Of a stretch of DNA of 37,717 nt, positions 27,061-36,830 are shown one piece after another. The number at the start of each line of letters is the position of its first letter. Within the stretch, counting starts at the first letter, position 1. The stretch lies in contig JAQWLN010000243.1 of assembly GCA_029247265.1 (NCBI GenBank), positions 1-37,717 on the forward strand, written 5' to 3'. Both the position numbers and the translations under genes were made by a program. Origin of the DNA: Fuerstiella sp. Its GTDB lineage: Bacteria; Planctomycetota; Planctomycetia; Planctomycetales; Planctomycetaceae. The notes under the pieces were generated by a model. That model was not told where the DNA came from, ran no database searches, and saw only the letters and a program-made list of their open reading frames with translations.

Positions 27061-27795
27061 TCAGCTGTTCAGGACGACCCAACCAAGCACACAGATGAAT
27101 CCCAGAGCGATTGCCCAGGCAAAGAGCATGCTGCCGATTTCGATCAGCTTGTTCCATTTCGAGTGAGAAACTCCCAGCGACTGTAAAGCACTGCGGACGC
27201 CATGTGACAAATGAATGCCCAGCAGGATCAGCGCGACACTATATGCCACAAAACTGACTGGACTGGGCAGCACCATATTGACCGTCGCATATGCGCCGTC
27301 CTGAGTTGCATAGTCCAGATCAGGTCGCAGCTTGAACTTCAGGTCCACTAGGTGCAGAACCAAAAAAGCTCCGATGCCCAGTCCCGTCAGCAACATCCAA
27401 TTGGAAGCTCCACCGCTGGGAAGTGCGAAGGCCCCCTGTTTGGATTCCTTTTGAGCGTACTGTTTGGACCTGGCTCGACGACTCATCGCCGTGGTTGAAA
27501 CGGCAAGTCCCAGATGAGCAAGGAATGTGGCCAGCAGACCGACTTCCGCCGCCTTCAACAGTGCCCCCATGCTGTGCAGTTTTTCGGCATACGTGTTGAA
27601 CGCTTCTTCTCCTGCGAACAACAGTAAATTGCCGCTGAGATGGGTGACCAGAAACCCACACAGCGCCAGACCGGTCAGTGCCATCAGCACTTTCTGGCCG
27701 ACGGACGTACAGCACATCCGGATGAGAGGCCCCAGTCCGGGAACCTTCGCCAGGAGTTCGGCGGGAATACAACAAATTCGGCAAAGTGCGTCCAA
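27061..27795 (-). CDS. sdhC: Succinate dehydrogenase cytochrome b subunit
   Basis: 244 aa from a TTG at 27795, chosen because AAGGAG lies exactly seven bases upstream; the next ATG (27717) has no SD. Five hydrophobic segments carry the conserved haem-ligand histidines, in VTHLSGN, AHLGLA, LHLVDLKF and GIHLSHG, typical of the single-subunit, two-haem b558 family. It anchors the SdhAB dimer in the cytoplasmic membrane and reduces menaquinone. The Cys-rich N-terminus (CRICCIPAE) is unusual. A TATAAT promoter lies about 50 bp upstream. Confidence 0.93.
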   Translation of the reverse strand: MDALCRICCIPAELLAKVPGLGPLIRMCCTSVGQKVLMALTGLALCGFLVTHLSGNLLLFAGEEAFNTYAEKLHSMGALLKAAEVGLLATFLAHLGLAVSTTAMSRRARSKQYAQKESKQGAFALPSGGASNWMLLTGLGIGAFLVLHLVDLKFKLRPDLDYATQDGAYATVNMVLPSPVSFVAYSVALILLGIHLSHGVRSALQSLGVSHSKWNKLIEIGSMLFAWAIALGFICVLGWVVLNS

Positions 27796-27849
27796 AGCCC
27801 CGCTCCTTCAAGCGTGGGATCAACAAACAGGCAGATCGAACGGCCGGTG

Positions 27850-27877
27850 ATTATAGGAGGCGTCCCTGGAACTTCAA
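27850..27877 (-). promoter_or_regulatory. Predicted promoter of sdhCAB
   Basis: On the minus strand TTGAAG (27877-27872), a 16-bp spacer and a perfect TATAAT (27855-27850). Initiation near 27843 gives a ~48-nt leader before sdhC. It lies between the MFS stop and sdhC. Confidence 0.7.
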
Positions 27878-27932
27878 CGAACCGCCCCCGCGGTGTGAAA
27901 ACGAAACAGGTCGGCACATCCAGAAACATGTT

Positions 27933-29315
27933 CTACGTGGAAGCCTCGGAGGTTTGAGCAACCTGCGTCTCACTGTCAGTCTGATGACGCTTCGCCAGGA
28001 ACCAGATTACGGCGACAATCAGTGGCATGGAGCCTGCGACAAAAAACATCTGCCGAAACCCGATGCCGTCAAATGCCGGCAGATCGATAATCTTGCCCAG
28101 TAACGGTGCCGAGACCCCGACTCCCAGGTCCAGACACCCCAGTGTCAGATTCGTGCCGCTGCCACGATACCTGGCGGGAAAGGTACCGGAACCGAGCGAG
28201 ACGATAGAAGGAAACAGCAATGCATGCCCGAAACCGCACAACGATGCAGAAAACAACAGGTGCCACGATTCAGACACTGGAATCAATGCCCACAGGCCAA
28301 ATCCCTGGAACAGCAGGCCGCAGAAAATGAGTCGATATCGGCCAACTCGCTGGCTAAGTGCAGCCGTCCGCAGCCGAAATGCAAATGCCATGATCGCGTA
28401 TGTCGTCCAGTAGGTCGCGATCCCGCCAAAGTCGGCGTGATTTGTGAATCGAACCAGGTACAGCGACGGAACGGTGAAGACAATGCCCATTGCGACCGCC
28501 ACCAGTACGACCCAACCTGGCCAATAATCACGGGTCAGCCGGATCAGCGACGGTCGGGCCGGATGCTTTTCGGGACGGGACAGTCCACGAGTCGCCATGA
28601 TCAGAAATACAATATAAGCAGCAATCAGTACGACAGTCGCCTGAAAAACGCGGGGAAAGAAAACGTCTGCGTTGTCATTGCACAGCGACCGCAGCAGGTC
28701 AGAAAGCTGTGGCCCAAGAATCATGCCGATAAATCCGCTGCTGCCAAATAACGCAATAAACTCAGTGCGCCGACGTTCGCTCACACAGGACTGAATGTGG
28801 AAAGTCCCACACGTGAACATTCCTGCTAACCCGACGGCGAACAAAATTCGTCCGGCATAGAGCATCGGTGAAAGCTGCGTCAGCGTTGCAAAGACAAACA
28901 GCCCCAAGAAATTCAAAGCACTCATGAACAACCAGACTCGCCGCACGCCAAATCGGTCAATTGACTGGCCGAGAAAGATACGCACCGAAATCGCGGCGAG
29001 GATGCCGTACTGAATAACTCGCCCTGGCAATTCTTCGTGGTATGGCGTTGCGTCAGACCCGTGAGCGGCCAGCCACGCAACCCAGTCAGCAAAGACAAAC
29101 GTCGCCGCATTCGCCGTTACGACCGTCAGATTGGCCAGATACGAGAAGATAAAGACCGGGTCACTTATTCGTTCCAGTGTGCCGGCACTTGAATCACCTG
29201 CTGCGGCCCCCTCGGTGGGCGCTGCCACACCAACACTATCGAGGCCCTGCGGATCGTGAGACGGAGCACTGGCGCTGTCCACAGATGGCGTATTTTCTAC
29301 TTGCGAATCAGCCAC
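27933..29315 (-). CDS. Major facilitator superfamily transporter
   Basis: 460 aa from GTG 29315, with GGAG six bases upstream inside the permease gene; the TTG at 29318 would be an alternative. A soluble Ser/Pro/Asp-rich N-terminus of ~45 residues precedes 12 predicted membrane segments. The cytoplasmic loop after TM2 carries [16 protein letters not shown], a variant of the MFS motif A (G-x-L-x-D-R-x-G-R-R). TM4-5 contain [14 protein letters not shown]. The C-terminus is charged (Gln/Ser/Glu). The gene overlaps the ABC permease stop by 8 bp, so the two are likely co-translated. The substrate is unknown; an efflux or lysophospholipid/sugar role is possible. Confidence 0.9.
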   Translation of the reverse strand: MADSQVENTPSVDSASAPSHDPQGLDSVGVAAPTEGAAAGDSSAGTLERISDPVFIFSYLANLTVVTANAATFVFADWVAWLAAHGSDATPYHEELPGRVIQYGILAAISVRIFLGQSIDRFGVRRVWLFMSALNFLGLFVFATLTQLSPMLYAGRILFAVGLAGMFTCGTFHIQSCVSERRRTEFIALFGSSGFIGMILGPQLSDLLRSLCNDNADVFFPRVFQATVVLIAAYIVFLIMATRGLSRPEKHPARPSLIRLTRDYWPGWVVLVAVAMGIVFTVPSLYLVRFTNHADFGGIATYWTTYAIMAFAFRLRTAALSQRVGRYRLIFCGLLFQGFGLWALIPVSESWHLLFSASLCGFGHALLFPSIVSLGSGTFPARYRGSGTNLTLGCLDLGVGVSAPLLGKIIDLPAFDGIGFRQMFFVAGSMPLIVAVIWFLAKRHQTDSETQVAQTSEAST

Positions 29316-30156
29316 CAAACGCTCCGTACCTGCGGACGCCGTAGTGGAACGCCATCCGGTTAGCCGCCAGCAAGACCACGATCCAGCTAGCCTGAATCGT
29401 CAACTCGACAACCAGAGTATCGGGAGGAATCCGGCCCAGCAGAATCGCCGCGGGAAAGTAGGCGAGGTACTTGAATGGAAGATAATTGACCCACGGAATC
29501 CATTCGGAAATCCATTCCAGCGGGATCATATGGCCGGACAAAAAGTAGTTCATCATCATGTAAACGAAGATCAGTGAACTGACTTCCAGAAACCAGAACG
29601 AAATGAGTCCGATCAGCGACTCAATCAGAAACCCGATCAGAAAAGCCATAAACAGCGAGCAAATACAGGCGATGGTAACTTTCGGTTCCGGCCAGCCAGG
29701 CAGGTAGTCTCGACACAGCCAGAACACCAGACAGAACGGTCCGATCGCTACAGCGTAGTACACAAGCTTGTGAGCGATACGATGCCAAAACAGATAGTCG
29801 AGCATGTCCACGGGCTGGATCAGATATTTGCGTACCGAGCCATCCCGCACAGACAGAGCAATTCCGTTTGCCAGCCCCGGCATGCTTGAAAATGCTCGAG
29901 CAATCATGACCAGCAGGTAGTACGCCACCATGTTGGCATAGCTGTACCCGTTCAGCACCAGATCCGTGTCGTCGGCGAAGATGGCATTCCACAGAAAGAT
30001 CTGAGTCACAATCGGAAGAAAACGGACCAGCGTGGCGAACGCAAAATCACCGCGATAGACCAGCCGCTCCTCCATCGCCGTCTTCAGAATCAGCCATTTC
30101 ACGCGCGCCGATGCGACGACGTTCTCTTTGAAGGAATACGAAGTGGAAGTCGTCAT
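29308..30156 (-). CDS. ABC-2 type permease, DUF990-like
   Basis: 282 aa with about six membrane segments. The N-terminal [22 protein letters not shown] and later [26 protein letters not shown] match the ABC-2/DUF990-type permease family; RDGS-x-x-x-x-L-x-P-x-D is a hallmark. The upstream ATPase gene ends 7 bp before its ATG, and its AAGGAGGT SD lies within that gene's last codons, so translation is coupled. The pair is predicted to export a hydrophobic compound. In related operons two such permeases usually follow the ATPase. Here only one is present, so it may act as a homodimer. Confidence 0.9.
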   Translation of the reverse strand: MTTSTSYSFKENVVASARVKWLILKTAMEERLVYRGDFAFATLVRFLPIVTQIFLWNAIFADDTDLVLNGYSYANMVAYYLLVMIARAFSSMPGLANGIALSVRDGSVRKYLIQPVDMLDYLFWHRIAHKLVYYAVAIGPFCLVFWLCRDYLPGWPEPKVTIACICSLFMAFLIGFLIESLIGLISFWFLEVSSLIFVYMMMNYFLSGHMIPLEWISEWIPWVNYLPFKYLAYFPAAILLGRIPPDTLVVELTIQASWIVVLLAANRMAFHYGVRRYGAFGG

Positions 30157-30162
30157 TTAGAC

Positions 30163-31143
30163 CTAACCTCCTTCTGCACTGAACAGTTCCGCAATCACGT
30201 CTTCCAGCGGACGTTCAGAAACGCTGATGTCTTCGATACTGTATTCCGCCAGAACCTGCGACAGCACGGCTGACACCTTTTGTTTTTCGACCTGCAGCCG
30301 CAGCATCGGAGGTCGGTCTTCCAGAACGACACCATAACGGTCGATTCCGTGTGGCGTACTGTCGCTGGCGAAGTGAAGCTCAACGATTTTGTGCTGGCTG
30401 AAACGATCGACAATTTCCGCCAGAGCTCCGTCGTGAATCACGGCCCCTTTGTTAATCACGATCGCTCGATCGCACAACGCTTCGACGTCTTTCATGTAAT
30501 GACTGGTCAGGATGACCGTAATCCCCTGTTCTTTCTGATACTTCCGAAGAAACTGCTGAACTTTCCTCTGACTGATCACGTCCAGTCCGATTGTCGGTTC
30601 GTCCAGAAACAACACATCGGGGCGGTGGAGCAGGGCAGCGATCAGTTCCATTCGCATTCGTTCGCCCAGTGAAAGTTCGCGAACCGGCTGGCCCATCAAT
30701 TCCGTGACGTCAAGCAGCTCGGTCAATTCCGTAAGTCGCGAATGATAGTCTTCTGTGCTGATACGGTAGATTTCTTTGTGCAACCGAAACGATTCCTGAG
30801 CCGGCAGATCCCACCACAGTTGTTCCTTCTGCCCGGTGACCAGCGAAAACCGGCGACGATAGGCATCTTCTCGTTTCCACGGCACATGACCCAGAACCGT
30901 CGCGGTACCGGATGTCGGTACGATCAATCCGGACAGCAGTTTCAGCGTCGTCGTCTTGCCTGCGCCATTTGGGCCAAGAAAGGCCAGCATTTCGCCTTCT
31001 TCAATCGTGAAGCTGACGTCTTTCACAGCCTGCACTTCACGATATTCGCGGTGAAACAAGCCGCGCAGGGAAGCCAGCAGTCCTTCGCGTTTGCGGTATA
31101 CTTGGTAGGTGCGGCCCAGATTCTCGACGACAATGGCTGGCAT
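30163..31143 (-). CDS. ABC transporter ATP-binding subunit
   Basis: 326 aa from the ATG at 31143 ([14 protein letters not shown]); a GTG at 31179 would add 12 residues with no family match. The nucleotide-binding domain has Walker A GPNGAGKT (57-64), Q-loop [11 protein letters not shown], signature [10 protein letters not shown], Walker [13 protein letters not shown] and the H-loop in [11 protein letters not shown]-terminal extension of ~80 residues ([15 protein letters not shown]...) is typical of ABC-2 exporter ATPases. With the following DUF990-like permease it forms an exporter. No clear SD or promoter was seen; the gene starts 147 bp from the neighbouring transcript's stop on the same strand. 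Confidence 0.93.
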   Translation of the reverse strand: MPAIVVENLGRTYQVYRKREGLLASLRGLFHREYREVQAVKDVSFTIEEGEMLAFLGPNGAGKTTTLKLLSGLIVPTSGTATVLGHVPWKREDAYRRRFSLVTGQKEQLWWDLPAQESFRLHKEIYRISTEDYHSRLTELTELLDVTELMGQPVRELSLGERMRMELIAALLHRPDVLFLDEPTIGLDVISQRKVQQFLRKYQKEQGITVILTSHYMKDVEALCDRAIVINKGAVIHDGALAEIVDRFSQHKIVELHFASDSTPHGIDRYGVVLEDRPPMLRLQVEKQKVSAVLSQVLAEYSIEDISVSERPLEDVIAELFSAEGG

Positions 31144-31290
31144 TACAGTGATCGTAGTGGAGTCTGCGGTGATCACCAATTCGCTGGATGCAAAGAAGGT
31201 CGCCTTTTTCGAAATGCGTCCTTCCGGGGCAGCACAGACCTGAACGATGTCCTCTGGCTGGGTCCGAAGAGCCGACGTCGGCAGCGTTTC

Positions 31291-32589
31291 CTATGGCAGC
31301 TCTGTCAACTGACCTCGCCGTACAGAAATCCGTTTTGCAGCACCAGCCCCGCCGGAATCAACAAAGGACTGCAGTTTCTCTTTAGCCCTTTGCTGAGCGA
31401 CTTCAACAGCAGCACCAACGGATATCGCCTTCGTCAGATCGTTTGCTCCGGCTCCCAATCCGCCAAACAATTGGGTAATCTGTTTGACGCGCGGGTCGTT
31501 CGCAATGTTCTGCTGCTGATCGTCAGAAATATCCTGGTGCGTCGCTGCCCCCGTCACACGGCCGACGAACTTCCAGAGCGTTTCGTTTCCATTCCTGTAA
31601 TACAGGTCGATCGTGACGCTGGCACTGCCCGAGGTCGGGTTCATTTTCATTTCGCTGACTTCAACGACATCGGCCTGCTGAGCAGTTGCTGGAGCAACTG
31701 CAGGCAACGGCAGTGACTGCCCGGGAGTCGGAACTTTCCGCCCGGCCTTAAGCTTGCCCGCTGATGTACCAGAGTTCTGGCTCAAAAGTGTGCTGAGCTG
31801 TGACTGCACGTGCCCGGACAGAAGTTCCAGCGCCAGCGTTTCCGGCTTTGCGCTGGCATCCTGTTCTGAAATGTAGCGCCCCGAGTGATAGATGAGCCGA
31901 CATGTCTGGCCGAAGATACGATCCGTCTGCAGCAGTATGCGTCGGAACGTGGTGTCGGCGTCCCCAACGTCTTCTGCTGGCAGTGAGCGAACAAGATCTG
32001 TGGCAGGGATCTGGCGTAAGGCAGCAACAACGTCGGCCTGCTTCAGGGATTCCACATCGGCAACCGCATTCAGAATTCCAACTCCGGCGAGTTCGCGAAT
32101 CTTCAATTTCTGCAGCAGTTTTCGGCGAATCAGGCTGTCTGAGACATCAATGATGATGACGTCAGGCGTTGTGTCGCTGACATTACGATGCTGCAGATTC
32201 CGCAGTCGCTCTCTCAGGAAGCCAATACGTTCAAGGTCCGGATCGCCTGCGGCTTCAAGCGAACTGATGTGAGCCGCCAGTAGAAGTGCGACAGGGTCTT
32301 GCGCCACGTCGCCCCTATGCTTCGTCGTGTTCAGAGGAACAAACATTTCCGGAACATTCCGCTTCAGCCACTCGCCCCGCACCAGAATCGAATTCACCCC
32401 ATTGCCTGCTGATGGCAGTGATGCGCCCAGAATACGAGTTCCGTTCTGCAGAACGAAAACATCCACTGCGCGCTGACGAATCGGCACTTCCGCGGACGTT
32501 GCAGCGCACCTCATGCTGCAAATCAGCAGTGTCGTCACGACCAAACAATGCCGTTCTGGCTCCCATTGAATCCGTCTGTTGTGCGTCAT
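31291..32589 (-). CDS. Unrecognised secreted protein, ~432 aa
   Basis: Starts at ATG 32589 (a GTG at 32598 adds three residues). The N-terminus MTHNRRIQWEPERHCLVVTTLLICSMRCAATSAE is an export signal with a basic start and a hydrophobic core. The mature part has beta strands (AVDVFVLQNGTRILGASL), then helices, then a low-complexity Pro/Ala stretch (TPGQSLPLPAVAPATAQQ) at ~300, a DUF-like VTIDLYYRNGNETLWKFVGRV and an Ala/Gln/Lys-rich helical end. No catalytic motif or anchor was recognised. It lies upstream of the ABC-MFS operon on the same strand but 147 bp away. Function unknown. Confidence 0.8.
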   Translation of the reverse strand: MTHNRRIQWEPERHCLVVTTLLICSMRCAATSAEVPIRQRAVDVFVLQNGTRILGASLPSAGNGVNSILVRGEWLKRNVPEMFVPLNTTKHRGDVAQDPVALLLAAHISSLEAAGDPDLERIGFLRERLRNLQHRNVSDTTPDVIIIDVSDSLIRRKLLQKLKIRELAGVGILNAVADVESLKQADVVAALRQIPATDLVRSLPAEDVGDADTTFRRILLQTDRIFGQTCRLIYHSGRYISEQDASAKPETLALELLSGHVQSQLSTLLSQNSGTSAGKLKAGRKVPTPGQSLPLPAVAPATAQQADVVEVSEMKMNPTSGSASVTIDLYYRNGNETLWKFVGRVTGAATHQDISDDQQQNIANDPRVKQITQLFGGLGAGANDLTKAISVGAAVEVAQQRAKEKLQSFVDSGGAGAAKRISVRRGQLTELP

Positions 32590-32910
32590 GAAACTCACTC
32601 AATCATCACAAGATTGAAGCAAAAGACAGCAGCAACGCGGCGATACCGCCCGTCGACAGCTGTCTCAGTCAGTTGTTCGCAGGATTGAACAATTTGTAAC
32701 GTTGCGGATTAACAACACAAACGTCTCCTTTATGCAACACTCCGTCATAAACCGACTTTGATTTCAAATTTTCTGGTTTTTTGAATCCGGCGCGACAATT
32801 GCGTGGGGCTATTGCAGAAAGCGGCTCTGGCCATGGAAACAAGTTCATTAACGATAGAAGTCCAGACCTCTCCGATTCATTTTTAAAAGATAGCAGTCAG
32901 GAACCGGCTC
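32590..32910. other. AT-rich divergent intergenic region
   Basis: 321 bp between the 432-aa secreted protein and the 147-aa gene. It is more AT-rich than its surroundings, notably around 32755-32790 (runs such as TTTCAAATTTTCTGG). It should hold divergent promoters, but no -35/-10 pair reaches consensus. Confidence 0.4.
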
Positions 32911-33354
32911 ATGAGACCGCAGACGGGGTCACAGTATTGTCCGCCAGCATGGCTTCAGCTTTTGATTGATCAGGTCACCTGTGCCATTGTTGATTACGAC
33001 TGCCATGCACCCATTGGTTGTCATTTTTACCAGAACCCAGACACTGCAGAATGGGAAATCTCCACTTTTGTCTCATCCACTGAAGTCGTCGGAGGCCCCA
33101 TGGACGGCACGAAAGTGAACCCTCCTGTTCAGTTGGACATCGGCTCCGTGATCGACGTGTTCAGTGACAAACCTACGATTCACTGGCAGTCTGACGCGGT
33201 CGCAGCCGACGACGAGCTTGCCCAGCACATCTCGTTTCAGGGGCGGATCAACGAGCATCGTGTGTGGCTGAGAATTCTGCGCGGCGCGCCAGACGGAACG
33301 GAACCGGGGCGTCTGGTACATGCCGGCAGCGGTGAGATTGAGAACCTTTGGTAG
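32911..33354 (+). CDS. Unrecognised protein, 147 aa
   Basis: Starts MRPQTGSQYCPPAWLQLLIDQVTC at ATG 32911, with AGGAA seven bases upstream. No signal peptide or membrane segment. The body is beta-rich and hydrophilic (HAPIGCHFYQNPDTAEWEISTFVSS, VNPPVQLDIGSVIDVFSD, FQGRINEHRVWLRILRGAPDG). No motif was recognised. Convergent with mutM. I believe the ORF is real because of its SD and codon character. Confidence 0.72.
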   Translation: MRPQTGSQYCPPAWLQLLIDQVTCAIVDYDCHAPIGCHFYQNPDTAEWEISTFVSSTEVVGGPMDGTKVNPPVQLDIGSVIDVFSDKPTIHWQSDAVAADDELAQHISFQGRINEHRVWLRILRGAPDGTEPGRLVHAGSGEIENLW

Positions 33355-33414
33355 TCAGGTTCTCGTCAATACGGCGAACCGTTCAGAATCAGGTGAAGAC
33401 CTGCTGGCGCCCGA

Positions 33415-34251
33415 TCAACGCTGACACTTTGAACAATAGAACGTCGATCGCTGCGTCTGAACAATTCTCTTGATTACGCCGACGCGGCATCTTTGACAGG
33501 CCTCGCCCTCCTTTTGGTAGACCTGGTGTTTGTTCTGGTACCCACCGTCTTCGTTCAGTGCGTTCCGGTAGGTGCCGTCGCCAAGCGTTGAACCTTCATA
33601 CTGAATCGCTTCCTGCAGGATTCGTTGAGTCGCAGCCTGAATTGCCGACAGCTGCTTTTTCGTCAGACGTTGAGACGATCGCTTTGGTGAGACACTCGCT
33701 TCATGCAGGATCTCACTGGCATACAGGTTGCCAATGCCGGCGACAAGCTTCTGGTCCAGCATCGCCACCTTGACGGGGCGGCTGGTTCGACTGAGTTGCT
33801 GCTTCCAGTCATCAGCCGACATTCGCAGCGCGTCCGGGCCCAGTGTGTTTCGAAGTTCGTCCATCTGACCACACTCCAGCAATCGGACGGTGCCCAGACC
33901 GCGACGATCCCAGAATTCGAACGAACGGCATTTTCCCCGCTTTGGCGCCAGATGCCAGCACATCCGTCGGTGCTCGGTTGTCGGAGGCTCGGAAACCAGC
34001 ATCAATCCTGTCATCCGTGGTTCGACAACGATGAATTGTTCATCGGTCAATTCGACGACGACGCGTTTTGCCAGCCGCCAAACGCTGCTGATCTTCTGAT
34101 CGGCAACTCGCTTGCGGAACATCCGAGGTGAAGGAGACACCTGAATGGGCCGACGTGTACACGCGCAATACTCCAAGTCAATAATCTTCCGCCCTTCGAT
34201 TTCGGGCCTCAGACCTCGAACCATTGTCTCGACTTCCGGCAATTCGGGCAT
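33415..34251 (-). CDS. mutM: Formamidopyrimidine-DNA glycosylase (Fpg/MutM)
   Basis: 278 aa. Fpg removes oxidised purines such as 8-oxoguanine and nicks the strand by beta/delta-elimination. The catalytic N-terminal PELPEVET (Pro 2, Glu 3) is intact, as is the conserved Lys ~62 (LAKRVVVEL). The central LDQKLVAGIGNLYASEILHEA is the helix-two-turn-helix region. The C-terminal zinc finger has Cys 252, 255, 273 and 276 (CQRC and YCSKC). Length is normal. The neighbours are unrelated. Confidence 0.97.
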   Translation of the reverse strand: MPELPEVETMVRGLRPEIEGRKIIDLEYCACTRRPIQVSPSPRMFRKRVADQKISSVWRLAKRVVVELTDEQFIVVEPRMTGLMLVSEPPTTEHRRMCWHLAPKRGKCRSFEFWDRRGLGTVRLLECGQMDELRNTLGPDALRMSADDWKQQLSRTSRPVKVAMLDQKLVAGIGNLYASEILHEASVSPKRSSQRLTKKQLSAIQAATQRILQEAIQYEGSTLGDGTYRNALNEDGGYQNKHQVYQKEGEACQRCRVGVIKRIVQTQRSTFYCSKCQR

Positions 34252-34713
34252 TCGTGAGCCTCATCTGAATGAATTTAGTGATCGGTAAAGCCGGCCTCTG
34301 ACTCAATAGACCGACATCCATCGCTATGCCGCTCATCCTCCCGGAATCAGGTCAGACAGCAGCAGTACATTTGAGACGGCAGCCGGCAAAGACTGTCATT
34401 CACGTATTGCTGGCGTCATTGGCCGCCTGAAAGTCGACATTGACCCTGTACGGGTCTTGCTGAGACAGCGCGACGATTTCTGTGCCCAGCGTAACCGGAA
34501 TCATCCGGCTGACCAGCAGGGCCGAAAGATTCGCAGCATTCCAAACGACTTGTATGTCAGGGAATTGCCGGAATATTCTTGACGCCATCCACCCCCACGA
34601 CGATGCTAGACAACAGGTCGGTCTAACGCCGTACAGGTTTCTGTACGCGCTGTTCCGTTCTGTACACCTCTCGTGGTCCAAAATTGGTTTTTCATCCAGC
34701 AAAGGCGTCTCCC
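34252..34713. other. Divergent intergenic region
   Basis: 462 bp between mutM and the DUF1598-like gene. A minus-strand ORF of 100 codons (34400-34702) has a plausible C-terminal stretch (SRMIPVTLGTEIVALSQQDPYRVNVDF) but a poor N-terminus and no SD, so it could be a decayed gene. No convincing promoter was seen. Confidence 0.35.
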
Positions 34714-36381
34714 ATGCTGCGAAAGTCTGTTCAGCTGTTTACCGCAGTGACTTGTTTGTGTTTTGCAACCGCGTCCGCTTCGGACAAATCTGCAGAGCCC
34801 GGCGTTCATCAAAAAGCAGCGCAGCTGAAGATGGAAGCCCGTATTGCAGCCGAAAGAGGTGAATTTGACGTCGCGGTCAGAAACATCATGGAAGCGTCAG
34901 AAATGACGGGAGACCGACAGACGGCAACACGCGCCCGCAAGCTCACTAAGTCTGCAGCCGCGAACGCCGCCGGGGGCAGCCCGTTTGCCGACTTCACGCA
35001 GATAATGACACTTATTCAGGAGCAAACTACTCCTCCGGCGCGATGGATAACCGTGGACGGCGAAGGCGGTGCCATGACCGCTGAGACGCTTGGTGTGTTT
35101 GTTGGCGGACCTGCATTTGCAGCCATGAATGCGTTGATGTCGAGTGATTCACGGTTGTTGCAGGCGGCCGAATTCGCAAGGAATGCCAACCAAAACAAGA
35201 ACATTCGTAAAGCTGCGAAACTCCGCATGGTTTCGATTCCGCGATTGGAACAACATGTCCGGAAACTGGAAGAACAGGGACTGCCAGTTACGGATGAGCT
35301 TCGCAACATGGCGGGCATCAGCCGTATTGACTACCTGTTTGTTTTTCCGGAAACCGGAGACGTGGTCATCGCCGGTCCGGCGGGAGACTGGACGGTTGAC
35401 GCCGAAGGACGAGCCATCAGTTCGACCACCCATCGTCCAACATTGAATCTGGACGACCTTGTCACATTGACTCGAACGTTCGGCCAGACCGGGCCGGGCT
35501 ACTTCCTATGCACGATCGTCCCGAAGAAAGGCCAGGTCGGTGCGGTTCAGGACTTTGTGAAGAACAATCAACAAAAACTGAACGCACAGACGGCTGCGGA
35601 ATTTACACAGGAAGTTGAACAGACACTGGGACTGCAAAACGTGTTTGTTCGCGGCGTCCCACAGAATTCACGTGTGGCGTCAGTCATCGTCGAAGCCGAC
35701 TATCGCATGAAGGAGATCGGCATTGGCAAACGACAGGGACCGAAGGGGATGAAAAGCTACTTCGATCTGTTAACCCGATCAGAACAACGTGGATCGTCGT
35801 CAATGGACGCCCTGCGATGGTGGATGTCTGTCGGATACGATGCCATCAGGATGTCACCCGATGGCAAGGCTTTTGAATTTTCCGGAAATTCAGTCGAGTG
35901 TTTGTCCGAGAATCAATTTGTTCATGACAACGGAGACCGCACCGGGACTGGCAAAGCCAGCCGTGCGAACACGAAGTTCGCGGAGCTGTTTACGAAACAC
36001 CTGCCGGATCTGGCAGCTCAGGATCCCGTGTTTGCCGACCTCGAAAACATTCTTGACCTCGCAATGGTCTCAGCTCTGATTCATGAACGCGGACTCGGAC
36101 TGCGAGCCGGCTGGACTCCGGACGTGTTCGCGGCCAATGGCGATTACCGAACTCGGTCGGTTGAAGTGCCTCAGGAGTTAATGACAGCTGCCGAATTCCG
36201 TGTCTTCGATGGCCGAAGTGTGGTGGTGCAGGTCGCCGGAGGCGTGCGAGTGGATGTTGCAGACCTGATCAGTGATAAGGATCGGCTGCAGTCTGCCGGG
36301 GAACTAGCCAGTCGTTCCGATGCCGCAACACCAATTGGCCAGCAGCAGAATCGCTGGTGGTGGGACGCTGTAGAGAAGTAA
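34714..36381 (+). CDS. Secreted DUF1598-like protein
   Basis: 555 aa from ATG 34714, which starts the signal peptide MLRKSVQLFTAVTCLCFATASA; an upstream ATG at 34684 has no SD. The mature part begins with charged helical repeats (KMEARIAAERGEFDVAVRNIMEASE) and continues with NPGPAF-like and DYLFVFPETGDVVIAGPAGDWTVDAEGRAIS. Later come LDDLVTLTRTFGQTGPGYFLCTIVPKKGQ, SYFDLLTRSEQRGSSSMDALRWWMSVGYDAI and a final LISDKDRLQSAGELA. This order resembles the DUF1598 proteins known from planctomycetes; I cannot confirm it without a search. The function is unknown; it should act outside the cytoplasm. A strong terminator follows. Confidence 0.8.
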   Translation: MLRKSVQLFTAVTCLCFATASASDKSAEPGVHQKAAQLKMEARIAAERGEFDVAVRNIMEASEMTGDRQTATRARKLTKSAAANAAGGSPFADFTQIMTLIQEQTTPPARWITVDGEGGAMTAETLGVFVGGPAFAAMNALMSSDSRLLQAAEFARNANQNKNIRKAAKLRMVSIPRLEQHVRKLEEQGLPVTDELRNMAGISRIDYLFVFPETGDVVIAGPAGDWTVDAEGRAISSTTHRPTLNLDDLVTLTRTFGQTGPGYFLCTIVPKKGQVGAVQDFVKNNQQKLNAQTAAEFTQEVEQTLGLQNVFVRGVPQNSRVASVIVEADYRMKEIGIGKRQGPKGMKSYFDLLTRSEQRGSSSMDALRWWMSVGYDAIRMSPDGKAFEFSGNSVECLSENQFVHDNGDRTGTGKASRANTKFAELFTKHLPDLAAQDPVFADLENILDLAMVSALIHERGLGLRAGWTPDVFAANGDYRTRSVEVPQELMTAAEFRVFDGRSVVVQVAGGVRVDVADLISDKDRLQSAGELASRSDAATPIGQQQNRWWWDAVEK

Positions 36382-36407
36382 TACGAGTTATCCAATTCAA
36401 GACAGAG

Positions 36408-36442
36408 GAAGCCCGGCATGTTAAATATGCCGGGCTTCTTTT
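36408..36442 (+). terminator. Intrinsic terminator after the DUF1598-like gene
   Basis: GAAGCCCGGCAT (36408-36419) and ATGCCGGGCTTC (36427-36438) form a perfect 12-bp GC-rich stem with a 7-nt loop. TTTT follows. It is 27 bp after the stop and is the clearest terminator on the plus strand. Confidence 0.9.
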
Positions 36443-36830
36443 CGTTCACGGGCTTGCCATGAGTATGGCCGCCCCTTTCGGCCGGAGCGCTGTGCCGCGT
36501 CGCTTCCTGACATTCATTTCCGGAAATGACCACAGTTCACCCGGTTCACCACGCTGATTCCGCCTGCAGGCAGCGATCACACAACACCATCGGCCGTGCG
36601 CGTTTGTTTGCCCGGGTCGTGTGGGAACTGACGAATGTAGTGAACAAATAAGGCTTACTGCTGCCCTCCCTGCTGCCTCAAAGTTTGCCATTACAGGGTG
36701 CGTAAGCTAGGTTCCAGGAGCGACGTTGGGGCCACGATAGTGACGCCCTCCGTTTACTCAGGATCGCCCGTTCGGCAGTATCGCCGGATCTTTGGGGGCG
36801 AGTTCGTGGGCATTGTACCGAACGAATTCC
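36443..36830. other. Intergenic region before the glycosyltransferase
   Basis: 388 bp with only short, poorly placed ORFs. The promoter of the glycosyltransferase gene must be here, but no box pair stands out. A G-run precedes the start region. Confidence 0.35.

Noticed and set aside
30742..31716. Plus-strand ORF, 324 aa
   Set aside because: Antisense to the ABC ATPase and to the secreted protein; it has no SD and spans two real genes.
34400..34702. Minus-strand ORF, 100 aa between mutM and the DUF1598-like gene
   Set aside because: The C-terminal part is protein-like, but the N-terminus is not and there is no SD. Kept only as a note in the intergenic entry.
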